From assembly GCF_012848175.1 (NCBI RefSeq), contig NZ_CP051651.1:62001-126000 (forward strand): DNA of 64,000 nucleotides, in the 5' to 3' direction. Both the position numbers and the translations under genes were made by a program. The notes below the pieces were generated by a model. That model made no database searches. It was not told where the DNA came from and saw only the letters and a program-made list of their open reading frames with translations. This DNA comes from Xanthomonas campestris pv. badrii. Lineage in GTDB: Bacteria > Pseudomonadota > Gammaproteobacteria > Xanthomonadales > Xanthomonadaceae. Shown here one piece after another: positions 1 to 9,672 of this stretch (positions are counted from its first letter, which is position 1; every line of letters starts with the position of its first letter).

Positions 1-581
1 GCGTCCAGCTGGAAACTGCCGACGATGCGGCCGATCATCAGCACGCCACCGAGCAGGGCGAGCCCGCCGCCGGCGGTCAGCACGAAGGCCATGCGGGCGC
101 CTTCGCGCGCATCCTGGCGCTGCGACCAGAAGCCGATCAGCAGGAACGAGCTGATGCTGGTGAGTTCCCAGAACACCATCAATAGCAGCAGATTGCCCGA
201 CAGCACCATGCCGAGCATCGCGCCCATGAACAGCAGCAGGTAGGCAAAGAAGCGCGATGCGCTGTCGCGGGCGCTGAGGTAGTAGTGCGCGTACATCACC
301 ACCAGTGCGCCGATGCCCAGCACCAGCAGCGCAAACATCCAGGCCAGGCCATCGAGCCGCAGCGAGAACAGCAAGCCGATCTGCGGCAACCATGCATGCG
401 TGCTGGCGATCACCTCGCCGCCCAGCACCGCCGGCGTCAGCGAGGCGAGTACCGCCAATCCGGCCAACGGCGCGGCCGCGGCCAACCACGCAGTGATCGA
501 ACGGCGCGCGCGCCAGGACAGCGCGGCGGCAGCGGCCATCAGGAACGGCAGCGCAAGCAGGATTTCCAGCGGAAATGACAT
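1..581 (-). CDS. MrpA-type monovalent cation/proton antiporter subunit A, N-terminal part
   Basis: The first 193 codons of a gene that runs off the left edge on the minus strand. The ATG is at 579-581. The translation is almost entirely hydrophobic, with successive membrane helices, and contains the block MVFWELTSISSFLLIGFW, typical of proton-pumping antiporter subunits of the MrpA/PhaA/NuoL family. An N-terminus this close to the first transmembrane pairs, without the NuoL-specific start, points to the Mrp/Pha antiporter A subunit acting in the inner membrane in Na+ or K+/H+ exchange. NuoL or another proton-conducting subunit cannot be excluded because the C-terminal domain and operon partners lie outside the window. 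Confidence 0.75.
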   Translation of the reverse strand, partial: MSFPLEILLALPFLMAAAAALSWRARRSITAWLAAAAPLAGLAVLASLTPAVLGGEVIASTHAWLPQIGLLFSLRLDGLAWMFALLVLGIGALVVMYAHYYLSARDSASRFFAYLLLFMGAMLGMVLSGNLLLLMVFWELTSISSFLLIGFWSQRQDAREGARMAFVLTAGGGLALLGGVLMIGRIVGSFQLD

Positions 582-750
582 GCAGGGAACACAGGATTCG
601 CGAGCAGGCCAGAGAGCTTAACAAATCGTTGACTGACGCCAGTGTCAACGCCGCCGCTGCGCCCGCGCTGCCGGCGTGGCCGAACGGCGACGCATCGGCG
701 TGGCGTACTCGGTATGCTGCAGTCATCCGTGACTCGTACTCTTTCGCCCT

Positions 751-1653
751 GTGACCGCTGCCAATCCCGCCCCAACCACCGCTGCATCTGCGCCACGCGC
801 CCTGGTTTTTGGCGGGAGCGGGCAGATTGGTGAGCGCTTATTGGCCCGGCTGCTCAGCCGCGGCTGGCAGGTCACCGCATGGTCGCGCCAGCCGCGCGCT
901 GCGCGCTCGGGCCTGATCTGGCGGCAAGGCGACCTGGCGGTGCCGGCAGCGGCGGGCGAGAGCTTCGAAGCGATCTTCAGCTGCGGCCCGCTGGACCACT
1001 TCGCACGCTGGTATGCCGAAAATCCGGTGCGTGCGCCGCGCATCGTGGCGTTCGGTTCCACCAGCCTGGAGGTCAAGCAGCATTCGGTCGATGCCGCCGA
1101 GCGCGATGTGGCGCAGCGGCTGGCGCACGCCGAGCAGGCGCTGTTCTCGGCCGCCCAGGCGCGTGGTGCCACGGCCACGGTGCTGCGCCCGACCCTGGTG
1201 TATGGCGCCGGACGCGACAAGACCCTGACCCAGATCGCCGGCCTGGCGCAGCGCACCGGCGCCTTCGTACTGCCGGCCAATGCCACCGGCCTGCGCCAGC
1301 CGGTGCATGTGGACGACCTGGCCAGCGCCGCGCTGGCGGTGATCGGCCACCCGGCCACCCAGCAACGCAGTTATGCCGTGGGCGGTGGCGAAGTGCTGGC
1401 CTACACGCAGATGGTGCAGCGTGTGCTGGCCGCACTGCCGCGGCCTGCGCGGCTGTATCAGGTGCCACCGGGCCTGTTCGGTTTTGCGCTCACGGCCGCC
1501 CACCGCCTCGGTCGCCTGCGCGGCATGAATGCCGCTGCGTTGCAACGCATGCGCGAAGACCTGGTCTTCGATCTGGAGCCGGCGCGTTGCGATTTCGGCT
1601 ACGCACCACGCGCGTTCCAGCCGTTGCCGGAAGAGCTTGGTATCGGCGAGTGA
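751..1653 (+). CDS. SDR-like NAD(P)-binding protein (extended/atypical epimerase family)
   Basis: A 300-residue protein with an N-terminal Rossmann nucleotide-binding loop (VFGGSGQIGERLL, about residues 19-31), a YGAG motif after the LRPTLVYG strand, and a HVDDLA segment near residue 190, as in NAD-dependent epimerase/dehydratase and NmrA-like SDR proteins. The start is a GTG at 751; no clear Shine-Dalgarno is visible and a later start cannot be ruled out. The canonical YxxxK catalytic pair is not obvious, so it may be an atypical oxidoreductase or a nucleotide-binding regulator. It stands alone, divergent from the antiporter gene. Confidence 0.7.
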   Translation: MTAANPAPTTAASAPRALVFGGSGQIGERLLARLLSRGWQVTAWSRQPRAARSGLIWRQGDLAVPAAAGESFEAIFSCGPLDHFARWYAENPVRAPRIVAFGSTSLEVKQHSVDAAERDVAQRLAHAEQALFSAAQARGATATVLRPTLVYGAGRDKTLTQIAGLAQRTGAFVLPANATGLRQPVHVDDLASAALAVIGHPATQQRSYAVGGGEVLAYTQMVQRVLAALPRPARLYQVPPGLFGFALTAAHRLGRLRGMNAAALQRMREDLVFDLEPARCDFGYAPRAFQPLPEELGIGE

Positions 1654-1933
1654 TGTCAGCGAGTACGTGCGCGGGTGTTGGCGCGCGGCGTTGGCCTCTG
1701 CCCAGCTGTCGACAACCGCAGCGCCATCGGCGTGCCCGCAAGCGCGCGCGGTGATATGGGCGGATATCACGCCGCGGTGGCTACCGTCGTGCCCAGTCCC
1801 TGGTTTGCGCGCATCGATCGATGCGCGGACAGGTCAACCTGGCCTTGCCTGAGATCGACCTGCACTTGCACGGTAGCGGCCTGACGCGGGGGCACTGACC
1901 GACTGCCCGCCTGCGTCCTGTCGCCAGGCACGC

Positions 1934-2419
1934 TCAGTAGCGCCAGCCCAGCTGGCGATAGGCCTTGGCCAGCACCCAGATCGGGCCGATCAGCAGATAG
2001 GTCAGGTCGGTCAGAAAGCTTGGCTTGCGGCCTTCGATCTTGTGGCCGACGAACTGGGCGATCCACGCCACCACGAACACCGAGACCCCCGCGGCGAACA
2101 GCCCATCGAGCCCGACCCTGCCTTCGATCAGCCGGCACAGGCAGCCAAAGAAAAAGAAGATGGCCAGCATGCCCAGCCCCAGCGGGCGCGAGAGCCGGTT
2201 GTAGTACGACCATGCGGCAAACATCGCCAGCGCCGCCCACACTCCGCTGCTGAACCAGGTGCCGCCAACCGGGATGCACCACAGCAGGGCAACCACCGAC
2301 CACAGGATGGCCGGCACGGCCAGCACGTGGATGTGCTGATTGGTGGCGTTGCGGTGGTCGTCGGAATAGCTGGCGAAATAGCGGTCGATCGCGCGTGCGG
2401 TGGTGGTGCGTTCGGTCAT
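1934..2419 (-). CDS. Mpo1-like (DUF962) membrane protein
   Basis: 161 residues with the N-terminal signature of the Mpo1/YGL010w family: YFASYSDDHRNATNQHIHVLAVP, shown here only in part by its key residues (H22, N24, N27, H29, H32), followed by four hydrophobic helices and a C-terminal FVGHKIEGRKPS loop with another conserved histidine. The yeast member is an iron(II) dioxygenase for 2-hydroxy fatty acids, so a role in membrane-lipid alpha-oxidation is an inference from family. The start is chosen at 2419 because a GGGAGG Shine-Dalgarno lies just upstream; a longer reading frame from 2497 lacks one. Confidence 0.8.
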   Translation of the reverse strand: MTERTTTARAIDRYFASYSDDHRNATNQHIHVLAVPAILWSVVALLWCIPVGGTWFSSGVWAALAMFAAWSYYNRLSRPLGLGMLAIFFFFGCLCRLIEGRVGLDGLFAAGVSVFVVAWIAQFVGHKIEGRKPSFLTDLTYLLIGPIWVLAKAYRQLGWRY

Positions 2420-2527
2420 GTTCCCTCCCAGGAATGACCCAAGCATACGCGTGCGAACGGCCGTGGTGGCACTGTGCGAGAAACCGGGCGCTGCCACGCG
2501 GCCATTGCATGGCAGCGCCGGAGAGCA

Positions 2528-4123
2528 TCAGTTCACCGACACCGCACTCCAGGCCGCTGCCACGGCGCGGTACTGGGTGGAGCTGCCGCCATACAGATCG
2601 GTGGCCGCACTCAGCGTGGCACGACGTGCCGCCGCGTAGTTGCTGGAGGAGGTCATGTAGACCGTGAGCGCGCGGTACCAGATGCGGCTGGCCGCGGCAC
2701 GGCCGATCGCGGTCAATGCGGTATTGCCGTTGCAGACCAGCCCGGCCGGGGTCACGTTCCAGCTGGTTCCGGATCCAAACCCGCTCGGCACCACCGCGCC
2801 TTCGGCCAGCAGATAGTAGAAATGGTTGGCCACGCCCGAGCTGTAATGCACGTTGAGCGAGCCCAGGCTGCTGCTGTAGCAATCGGGCGAATCGCCATCC
2901 AGGCTGGGCTTGAACATGTAGCGCAAGGCCAGCGTCCCGCTGCTGTTGCCCGGAACGATCTTCTCGCCGATCAGGTAGTTGCCCGGCTGCGCGCTGTTAT
3001 TGGCGGAGTACTCCACCATCGCGCCCATGATGTCGGAGGTGGCTTCGTTCAATCCGCCCGATTCGCCTGAATACACCAGGCGCGCGGTGCGGCTGGTCAC
3101 GCCGTGGGTCATCTCGTGGCCGGCCACATCCACCGACACCAGTGGCGTGAATGTAGCGCCGTCGCCATCGCCGAAGGTCATGCAGAAGCAGCTGTCCTGC
3201 CAGAACGCGTTGTTGTAGCGGCTACCGTAGTGCACGCGGCTGCGTGCGCCCTTGCCATCGTTGGCGATGCCGCTGCGCGCATGGGTGTTCTTGAAGTAGT
3301 CCCAGGTCAGCGCCACGCCATAATGCGCATCCACCGCCGCGGTCACCGTATCGCTGTTGGCGCCGCTACCCCACGCATTATCGGCATCGGTGACCAGCGT
3401 GCCGTTGCCGGAGGTGCTGTTGCGCATGTTGTAGGTGGCGCCGCTGCCGCGGCTCAGATCGGTCAACTCGTAACCGCTGCTGCAGCGTGTCGTTGCCAAT
3501 GCCACGTTGCCCGCATACAGCGAACGCCCGCTGCCGGCGGCACTGGTGCCCCCCGCGCAGGCGGTATGTACGGTGTCCCAGGATTCGAGTAGGCGTTGAT
3601 CCACCGCATCGACGATGTAATGCATTTCGGTTGGCGTCTGATCGGGCTTGATGCCGCGATAGATCACCTCATACGCAAGGAGTGGGGCACCCTGCCGTGC
3701 GTACAGCGCCAGGCTGGCACGCGGCGGCGCATCCTGCGGCACATCGAACTGCGTACCGGCCACGCGCACCGCGGTGTCGGCATCGATGCCAGGCACCAGG
3801 CTCGGACGTACCGGCGTGTCCAGGGTCTGGCTCAACTGCCGCATCACTCCGCGCCGCGAATGCACCACCACGTCGCCACCGATCACCGGCAGGCCCTGAT
3901 ACGTGCGATCGAAGCGCACATGCTCGCTGCCATCGGCATCGACGATGCTGTCGCGCGCGATGAAGACATCGGCCGGCGCGCGATGGACCACGGCCGATGC
4001 GGTATTGCCCAGCAATGCCTGTGCACGCGACACCGCCGCGTCGGCAGACAGGTCCGCCGCGGTAGCGGCAGCAGAAAACGACAGCGCGCAGCAGATCGCC
4101 GCGCCCAACAGATGGAATTGCAT
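2528..4123 (-). CDS. secreted M4-family (thermolysin-like) zinc metalloprotease
   Basis: 531 residues. A signal peptide ends around residue 22 (SFSAAATAA). An FTP-like propeptide region (about 30-180) with the FDRTYQGLPVIGGDV motif is followed by the M4 catalytic domain. The zinc motif HEMTH is at 336-340 and the third ligand E360 lies in GGLNEATSD. Family knowledge: these are extracellular endopeptidases matured by removal of the propeptide, exported by type II secretion in xanthomonads. It ends about 100 bp from the Mpo1-like gene, in the same orientation. All catalytic residues are present, so the gene looks functional. Confidence 0.93.
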   Translation of the reverse strand: MQFHLLGAAICCALSFSAAATAADLSADAAVSRAQALLGNTASAVVHRAPADVFIARDSIVDADGSEHVRFDRTYQGLPVIGGDVVVHSRRGVMRQLSQTLDTPVRPSLVPGIDADTAVRVAGTQFDVPQDAPPRASLALYARQGAPLLAYEVIYRGIKPDQTPTEMHYIVDAVDQRLLESWDTVHTACAGGTSAAGSGRSLYAGNVALATTRCSSGYELTDLSRGSGATYNMRNSTSGNGTLVTDADNAWGSGANSDTVTAAVDAHYGVALTWDYFKNTHARSGIANDGKGARSRVHYGSRYNNAFWQDSCFCMTFGDGDGATFTPLVSVDVAGHEMTHGVTSRTARLVYSGESGGLNEATSDIMGAMVEYSANNSAQPGNYLIGEKIVPGNSSGTLALRYMFKPSLDGDSPDCYSSSLGSLNVHYSSGVANHFYYLLAEGAVVPSGFGSGTSWNVTPAGLVCNGNTALTAIGRAAASRIWYRALTVYMTSSSNYAAARRATLSAATDLYGGSSTQYRAVAAAWSAVSVN

Positions 4124-4568
4124 GACGACTCTCTCCAGAAAACGTGCAATGCAAAGACCGGCCGCCCCCCAAACAGCCGGTCGCCGATGGCACCTCGGGT
4201 GCCGGCAGTTACGCTTGCACAGTCCCGAACTGGACAGTAGTAAAAGTTACAGATCTATCGCGTTCTGTGCGCCCGGCCACTTTGCGCTGCGGACCGCATC
4301 GCAGAGATGTGCCCGTCTCAGTGCGCGCAAGGCATCTGTACGATTGGATCCGCGCAATCCCTGTATCGCGTTCGGCAGATTCGGTGGGTGGATGCGCCGA
4401 CGTGCGTGTGTGTGTCAGGCAGTCGAGTGATTGGCGCGTCTCCACGACTTCAACACGCAAGAGAGTGACGTTTCACTGCTGCCCGGGCACATAAAGATGC
4501 GGTCGGTAACAGGCAGATACGAAAAAGCCGGCCAGACAGGCCGGCCGGCTTTCTCGTACATCGCAAGC
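4124..4568. other. intergenic region between protease and type IV effector genes
   Basis: About 445 bases without a credible gene. It should hold the promoter of the protease (minus strand). Apart from the terminator hairpin at its right end (listed separately), nothing recognisable was seen. Confidence 0.6.
4521..4553 (-). terminator. rho-independent terminator of the type IV effector gene
   Basis: A GC-rich stem (arms AAGCCGGCC and GGCCGGCTT, positions 4525-4533 and 4543-4551) is followed on the minus strand by a run of five T. It lies 16 bases past the stop codon of the gene at 4569, in the right orientation to end it. Confidence 0.8.
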
Positions 4569-6335
4569 TCAGCGGCCGCCGATGGCGGCCTTGTGTTGCT
4601 CTTCGTGCGCTTGGTGCTGCTGCGACTGGCCAGCCAGCAACTGCGCACTGGTGTGCTCCAATGGCGGGGCAGGCTGGTTCAGATCCACCGCCGCACGGAA
4701 CCCCGGCGTGGTTCCCATCACGAACGCCTTGCCGTCCTGCACCGTCACGCTTTGCAACTTGTCCGCGCGATCGATACCGTTTTGTTTGGCCTGCAACGTG
4801 ACATTGGCCGCCGCCTCATCGGAAATCATGCTCGGTAGTCTGTTGCGAATCGCGCTGTGCAACGCATGGTCCGGATGCGTGGCCTCGTTCAGCGACGGCC
4901 CCCTCGGTACCGCGACCGGCGCTTCGGTCGCCTTGGCCGCAGTCTGTGCCGCAGTCGCCGACAACGCCGCCCGCGTATCGCGGCCGACGACTCCGTCCTG
5001 CTGCAGCCCATGCTGCTTCTGGAACGCCATCACCGCCTCGCGCGTGTTGTCGCCAAAGCGCCCGTCCTCGGCAAGCCGATTGCCCTGCGCGTCGCGTACA
5101 CCCAGGCGATTCAGGTCCTGCTGCAGCTTGCCGACGTCGCTGCCCTGCTCGCCATGACGCAGCGTGCCATTGCCGGCCGGTGTCGCTGGCTGGGAGTGGC
5201 GTGCGCCGGATTGCTGCTGATGCCCCTGATTCCAGAACGCCTCGGGACTGGTCAACTTGCCGTTGGCATCGCGCAGTTGGTAATGCACATGCTGCGCGTA
5301 CTGGCTGTTACCGTTCGGGCCGCGTCCACCCATCGTGCCGATGGCATCGCCCGCGGACAGCGTCTGACCTTCCTTCACCTTGAGTGCGTCCAGGTGAAGG
5401 ATCTCGTGCGAATTACCCTGTGCGTCGCGAATCTTGACGGTGCCGTAGTTGCCGCCCGCGAAGGTGACGGTCCCGGACACCGGCGAATGCACGGTCGGGT
5501 GCTGCAAGTTACGGCCCGTCTGGCCGCCCTGGTAGTTGAAGTCGGTGCCGCCGTGATCGCGCGCACTGCGATGCTCGCCATAATGACCAGTGACGTGCGG
5601 TGCAGTTCCGCTCTGGGGCGGCAGCATCCGCTCCATGGTTGTCTGAAACGAGCTGGAGCCTGCATGCGGGGTTTGCGCAGGTGCTGACGCGGCGTGCTGT
5701 GCCGGATGTACTGCTTGCCCGAGCTGGCCGTGTGCAAGGTTGTCGATCAATTCGGGCGTGATATCGCGCTGCCAGCGAGCGAATCGATTCTCGCGGTCGG
5801 CCAATCCATTCGGCGGATCGCCACCGTTGATCGCAACGCCCGCGGCATGCGCATCCTGCCTGGCTGCTTGCGGAACATTGTTCTGCCAATACCAGGTGGC
5901 GATGCGCGATGCATTTTCAGGCTGAGCAGCCAGATCCGGATGTGTCACCAGATCCAGGTTCAGCGCTTCGCCTGCGGCGCGATACTGGTCCTTGCCGGTG
6001 AGCTGGATGTAGCCTCGGCCACGGTAGAGATATCCGTCGCCGGGTTCGGTATTGCCCATGCGTCCGCCGTACATCAGCTCGGCCAGTTTTTCCGGCTGGC
6101 CACGCAGCGCTTCCAGACGTGCGTCTTCCAACGCCTCCGGCCCTTCGCGCAGTGCTGACCGCACTTTCGAGCTGACTTGCGACGATCCGCGCGTATAGCG
6201 GAACCCTTCTTCAAGCCGGTTGAGGCCCATCGATTCATGGCCGACCTGGGCCATGAAATTTGCCAGCTCTTTGGGGTGGGTGATGCCTGCTGCATAGGCG
6301 GACTGCAGCAGCCCTGTTTCTCGATCGGTTGCCAT
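4569..6335 (-). CDS. modular peptidoglycan hydrolase, antibacterial type IV secretion effector (GH19-like + M23 + PG-binding + XVIPCD)
   Basis: 588 residues with four parts. First comes an N-terminal GH19/lysozyme-like domain (about 1-205) with HESMG and the YRGRGYIQLTG motif. Next is an M23 peptidase (about 235-375) with its zinc ligands in HGGTD and HVHYQ. A PG_binding_1 domain follows (about 395-460; LRHGEQGSDVGKLQ, FGDNTREAV). The C-terminal ~115 residues are Q-rich and begin HPDHALHSAIRNRLP, the pattern of the XVIPCD export domain read by the VirD4 coupling protein of the Xanthomonas type IV system. Such proteins are injected into rival bacteria and degrade their wall. ATG at 6335 has a GGAG Shine-Dalgarno. 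Lipoproteins likely to give immunity follow upstream in the same orientation. From memory it resembles X. citri XAC0466, which also neighbours an M4 protease. Confidence 0.9.
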   Translation of the reverse strand: MATDRETGLLQSAYAAGITHPKELANFMAQVGHESMGLNRLEEGFRYTRGSSQVSSKVRSALREGPEALEDARLEALRGQPEKLAELMYGGRMGNTEPGDGYLYRGRGYIQLTGKDQYRAAGEALNLDLVTHPDLAAQPENASRIATWYWQNNVPQAARQDAHAAGVAINGGDPPNGLADRENRFARWQRDITPELIDNLAHGQLGQAVHPAQHAASAPAQTPHAGSSSFQTTMERMLPPQSGTAPHVTGHYGEHRSARDHGGTDFNYQGGQTGRNLQHPTVHSPVSGTVTFAGGNYGTVKIRDAQGNSHEILHLDALKVKEGQTLSAGDAIGTMGGRGPNGNSQYAQHVHYQLRDANGKLTSPEAFWNQGHQQQSGARHSQPATPAGNGTLRHGEQGSDVGKLQQDLNRLGVRDAQGNRLAEDGRFGDNTREAVMAFQKQHGLQQDGVVGRDTRAALSATAAQTAAKATEAPVAVPRGPSLNEATHPDHALHSAIRNRLPSMISDEAAANVTLQAKQNGIDRADKLQSVTVQDGKAFVMGTTPGFRAAVDLNQPAPPLEHTSAQLLAGQSQQHQAHEEQHKAAIGGR

Positions 6336-6408
6336 GGTGTAACTCCTCATTTTTCAGCAACATGAAATAACGGACTCCCTCCTTGTCCGCGCCAACCATT
6401 ACATCCCT

Positions 6409-7122
6409 TTAATTTGTTTTCTCGCCCGCGGCCTCGTCCAGGGCCGCTGCCTTTTTCAGCGTGGCGGGGTCAAACTCCTGGAATGCCACCATGCCGAAAT
6501 CGTTCGTGGTGAGCTCCAGCGTGTTGTGTTGTTCGGTCTCGGTATCGGACAGATCACGCACCACCTTGTCCAACAGCCAGGTGCGCTTGTCTGCCGAATA
6601 CTTGAACGTGAAGTCATCGGCCCAGCGCTCGCGCGATCCGCCGGAGATGGAGATGGTGAATTGACCGGGTTGAATGCGTGAGAACGCATACGGGTCGCCT
6701 GCCAGGCCGCCGCAACGGGCACATGGCACGATCTTGCTGTTTTCAGCCGCTTTCTGAAACGCGTCATCGGCTCGTTGGATCAGCAGCACCACTGTGCGTG
6801 GCGCTCCCTCGCCGAGTTTCTCGGTGCCGGTGGACGGCGGTGACACCACCAGCAATGCATCGGAACGTCCTTCACCGGTCAAATCGCCGCGGATGGTTTC
6901 CAGAGCCTTCGATCCAGCAGGAACGAAGGAGTCGATCGTGCCCATGGGTACAGTCCCTTGTGTCGATGTGGCGGAAGGTGGTGAAGCAGGAGCGGACGGC
7001 TGCGACGTCGCAGCGGCTGCAGTGGCCGCCGGCGTCTCGGGCGCATCTGCCGCAGCTTGCGGACCGTTGCAGGCGGCCAACGCAACGGCCAGCACCGGGG
7101 CAGTCAGTCGAAATGGATGCAA
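6409..7122 (-). CDS. lipoprotein, probable immunity protein to the adjacent type IV effector
   Basis: 237 residues from a TTG start at 7122, chosen because AGGAGA lies eight bases upstream and the signal peptide then begins normally (MHPFRLTAPVLAVALAAC). The lipobox LAAC predicts a diacylglyceryl cysteine and periplasmic exposure. An Ala/Pro/Thr-rich linker is followed by a folded domain with two cysteines (PCARCGG). Known type IV effector loci of Xanthomonas place a periplasmic lipoprotein inhibitor next to each toxin; position, orientation and localisation fit, but I do not recognise the fold. The gap to the effector gene is 73 bases, so they may be co-transcribed, with the lipoprotein first. 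Confidence 0.75.
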   Translation of the reverse strand: MHPFRLTAPVLAVALAACNGPQAAADAPETPAATAAAATSQPSAPASPPSATSTQGTVPMGTIDSFVPAGSKALETIRGDLTGEGRSDALLVVSPPSTGTEKLGEGAPRTVVLLIQRADDAFQKAAENSKIVPCARCGGLAGDPYAFSRIQPGQFTISISGGSRERWADDFTFKYSADKRTWLLDKVVRDLSDTETEQHNTLELTTNDFGMVAFQEFDPATLKKAAALDEAAGEKTN

Positions 7123-7169
7123 GGTGGTCTCCTGAAACGTTGGGGGTTGCAGTGGCGATAGCGCGCCGG

Positions 7170-7685
7170 TCACAGGGCCTGATCGTCTACCTTGACCAAT
7201 GTCCAGCACGGGCGTTGGGCGAAGTAGTAGACCTGCTGGTCGCCGGTGTCGGGGGTACGGATCAGCACCTGCTGACCGTCGCCTTGTTGGGAGACGACCA
7301 CTTCGCGCCCGCTGCTGCGCACTGCTGCCAGGTCTGGAATGACGGGCCATTGGATCTGCGCCAAGGGCACCTCACGCGTCACGGGTGCCGGCTCGGGCTG
7401 CGCCTCGGGGTCGATCTGGATCATGGTCAAGGGGTCGGCTGTCGCCTTTTCCTGGACTGCGATCTCAGCGCTGAAGCGCTTCAAGAAGGCAGGGAAGTCG
7501 GCATCGGGACAGCTGGCCGCCGTTGTGGGCGCGGGGGCCGCGCTTGCGGCTGCGGCAGGTGCAGCCGCCGAGGCAGTGGTCGGCGATTCCGGGGCGGTGG
7601 AGGCTGCCGGCGGCGCCGGTGCAGAGCAGGCTGCAAGCGCAAGGCTCAATGCCAGGGCGGGTAGGGACGTACGGAAACTAGCCAA
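7170..7685 (-). CDS. small lipoprotein, possible second immunity protein
   Basis: 171 residues with a signal peptide and lipobox (LALAAC, cysteine 20), a long Ala/Pro/Thr-rich linker to about residue 58, then a compact domain ending in QQVYYFAQRPCWTLVKVDDQAL, with two cysteines. It is upstream of and co-directional with the immunity-like lipoprotein, 47 bases away, so the two probably form one unit with the type IV effector. A paralogous or accessory inhibitor is an inference; the sequence gives no family name. Confidence 0.65.
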   Translation of the reverse strand: MASFRTSLPALALSLALAACSAPAPPAASTAPESPTTASAAAPAAAASAAPAPTTAASCPDADFPAFLKRFSAEIAVQEKATADPLTMIQIDPEAQPEPAPVTREVPLAQIQWPVIPDLAAVRSSGREVVVSQQGDGQQVLIRTPDTGDQQVYYFAQRPCWTLVKVDDQAL

Positions 7686-7947
7686 TGGATCCTCCTGATC
7701 GTATCGGGGCAGTGCATACGCGGGCAGAAGTCTATCGGCGGCCCGGTTGCGTCATGTGAACGCCACAGCCTCCAGCGCCGGCCCGCATTGATGAAGGGCT
7801 ACTGACCCTGCAGGCCGTGGGCTGCCCCATCAGGTGTGGGTGGGGCGGGCACGCCGTGCGGATGTTCATCGGTCCAACGGTGGTCTTGCAGGCATCGGGT
7901 GGATCGCGCATCGCTTCGCCATGCAAGGCAGGACGGCATGGTCCGAC

Positions 7948-8613
7948 TCACATGCCGTTTGAAAAGACGTCCAGTGCCTGTGCATCGATCCATCCCTGTG
8001 CGCAGTCGCCAACGTGCCGGCCTTGGGCAGCAGCACGACACAGCGTGCCATCAGCCGGCCTCAGACGCCTGATCGGCCTGTCGCCATAGGTTTCACAAAG
8101 TGCACTGTCGTTGCATGCCGCGACACCGCTGGCCGGAATGGTGACCACGTAGTAATAGCGCGGATTCTGCCCGCCACGGGCGATGGCCTGGATGCAGACG
8201 AGTTGCCCCTGCGCCAGGTGGGCAGTGGCGGTTGCAGCGCTGCCGGTGGTCGGCACCGCATCGAGTGCCTCGGCTCCAGATGCGCGCCAGACGCCTGCGA
8301 AGAATCCATCGTCACCGCACTCGGGTAACACGTCCACATCGTAGAAATCGCCTGCATCGAGGTTACCCGCCGTGCAGCCGGTAGCGGATGTCGCATCGGT
8401 ACATGTCACGCCACTTGCCCTGATCACCGGGGCAAACCGGTGACTGCCTGCAGCGGGGGGCGGTGCAATGGCGTTTGGCAGCGGGCGGGATGCGGGCTGC
8501 GCAGTCACGGCCGCGGCCGGCTTGCCTGCATTGCACGCCACTGATGTGAGCAGCAGCGCAGCAAGCAAGGCATGTTGCAGGAATGCACGACGGCTGTATG
8601 AAGGAAACGACAT
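7948..8613 (-). CDS. lipoprotein of unknown function
   Basis: 221 residues. The N-terminus carries SRRAFLQ, a Tat-like twin arginine, followed by a hydrophobic stretch and a lipobox-like TSVAC, so it may be a Tat-exported lipoprotein. The mature part has about eight further cysteines (for example CTDATSATGC, CNDSALC, GTLCRAA), suggesting disulphides in the periplasm. Start chosen at 8613 because GGTGGAG precedes it. No family recognised. It shares orientation with the lipoprotein/effector genes but is 262 bases away, so operon membership is uncertain. Confidence 0.6.
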   Translation of the reverse strand: MSFPSYSRRAFLQHALLAALLLTSVACNAGKPAAAVTAQPASRPLPNAIAPPPAAGSHRFAPVIRASGVTCTDATSATGCTAGNLDAGDFYDVDVLPECGDDGFFAGVWRASGAEALDAVPTTGSAATATAHLAQGQLVCIQAIARGGQNPRYYYVVTIPASGVAACNDSALCETYGDRPIRRLRPADGTLCRAAAQGRHVGDCAQGWIDAQALDVFSNGM

Positions 8614-8745
8614 CGTCAAACTCCACCTGCAGTGCGTGGTCCGGTTGCGGCGGCCAGTCGGTGGGCGACGAAGAAGCTCGCGCCGCATCCGATGGCACGG
8701 CATTGCCGTGTGATCGGTGACGCGTCCGCTGTCATTTGCTGCGCA

Positions 8746-9672
8746 TCAATCGACCGAAATCCCCGCCAGCCGCTGCAATGCTTCGGCGTACTTCGCACGC
8801 GTACGGTCGATCACTTCCGCCGGCAGGCTCGGGCCCGGCGCGGTCTTTCCCCAGTCCAGCGTCTCCAGATAATCGCGCACGAACTGCTTGTCGTAGCTGG
8901 GCGGGCTGGTGCCCACGTCGTACTGGTCGGCCGGCCAGTAGCGCGACGAATCCGGGGTCAGCATCTCGTCCATGATGTACAGGCGGCCATCGGCATCGGT
9001 GCCGAACTCGAACTTGGTGTCGGCCAGCAAAATGCCGCGCTCGGCGGCAAAATCGGCGGCGAAGCGGTAGATGCGCAAGGTGGCATCGCGCACGCGCTCG
9101 GCCAGTTCGGCGCCGACGGTCCTGACCATCGCATCGAAGTCGATGTTTTCGTCATGGTCGCCAACAGCGGCCTTGGTCGATGGGGTAAAGATCGGCTCGG
9201 GCAGTTTCTCGGCCTGGCGCAGGCCATCGGGCAGTTCGATGCCGCTGACCTTGCCGGTACGCTGGTAGTCCTTCCAGCCGCTGCCGATCAGGTAGCCGCG
9301 GGCAATCGCTTCCACCGGCACCGGCTTGAGCTTGCGTGTCACCACCGCGCGCTTGGCGTACAGCGCCGGGTCCACACCGTCGGGCAGCACCTGCTCGACG
9401 CTGATGTCGACCAGGTGGTTGGGCATCAGGTGGTCGGTCTTGTGGAACCAGAAGTTGGACACCTGGCAGAGCATCTCGCCCTTGCCTGGAATCGGATCCG
9501 GCAGTACCACGTCGAACGCGGACAGGCGGTCGGTGGCCACCATCAACAGGTAGTCGCCCGGGGGGGCGTCGGCGGGCAGGCGATCGCGCGGAATATCGAA
9601 GACATCGCGGACCTTGCCACGGTGACGCAACGGCAGGCCGGGCAGATCGGATTGCAACAGCGTGGTCGACAC
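8746..9672 (-). CDS. purC: phosphoribosylaminoimidazole-succinocarboxamide synthase
   Basis: 308 residues. SAICAR synthase joins aspartate to CAIR with ATP in purine biosynthesis (cytoplasm). The N-terminal [14 protein letters not shown], the [20 protein letters not shown] block, the [19 protein letters not shown] motif and the [12 protein letters not shown] region near the C-terminus are all diagnostic. The start is taken as the GTG at 9672 because AGGAG stands five bases before it; the GTG at 9678 overlaps that ribosome site. Length is normal for the longer bacterial/fungal-type PurC. Confidence 0.95.
   Translation of the reverse strand: MSTTLLQSDLPGLPLRHRGKVRDVFDIPRDRLPADAPPGDYLLMVATDRLSAFDVVLPDPIPGKGEMLCQVSNFWFHKTDHLMPNHLVDISVEQVLPDGVDPALYAKRAVVTRKLKPVPVEAIARGYLIGSGWKDYQRTGKVSGIELPDGLRQAEKLPEPIFTPSTKAAVGDHDENIDFDAMVRTVGAELAERVRDATLRIYRFAADFAAERGILLADTKFEFGTDADGRLYIMDEMLTPDSSRYWPADQYDVGTSPPSYDKQFVRDYLETLDWGKTAPGPSLPAEVIDRTRAKYAEALQRLAGISVD

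Noticed and set aside
838..1770. 310-residue frame opposite the SDR-like gene
   Set aside because: Composition (His/Arg/Gln-rich, no domain) is that of a shadow of a high-GC gene; the plus-strand protein has a clear Rossmann loop.
2474..4240. Several long plus-strand frames across the M4 protease
   Set aside because: Antisense to a protein with intact HEMTH and E ligands; no domain or ribosome site.
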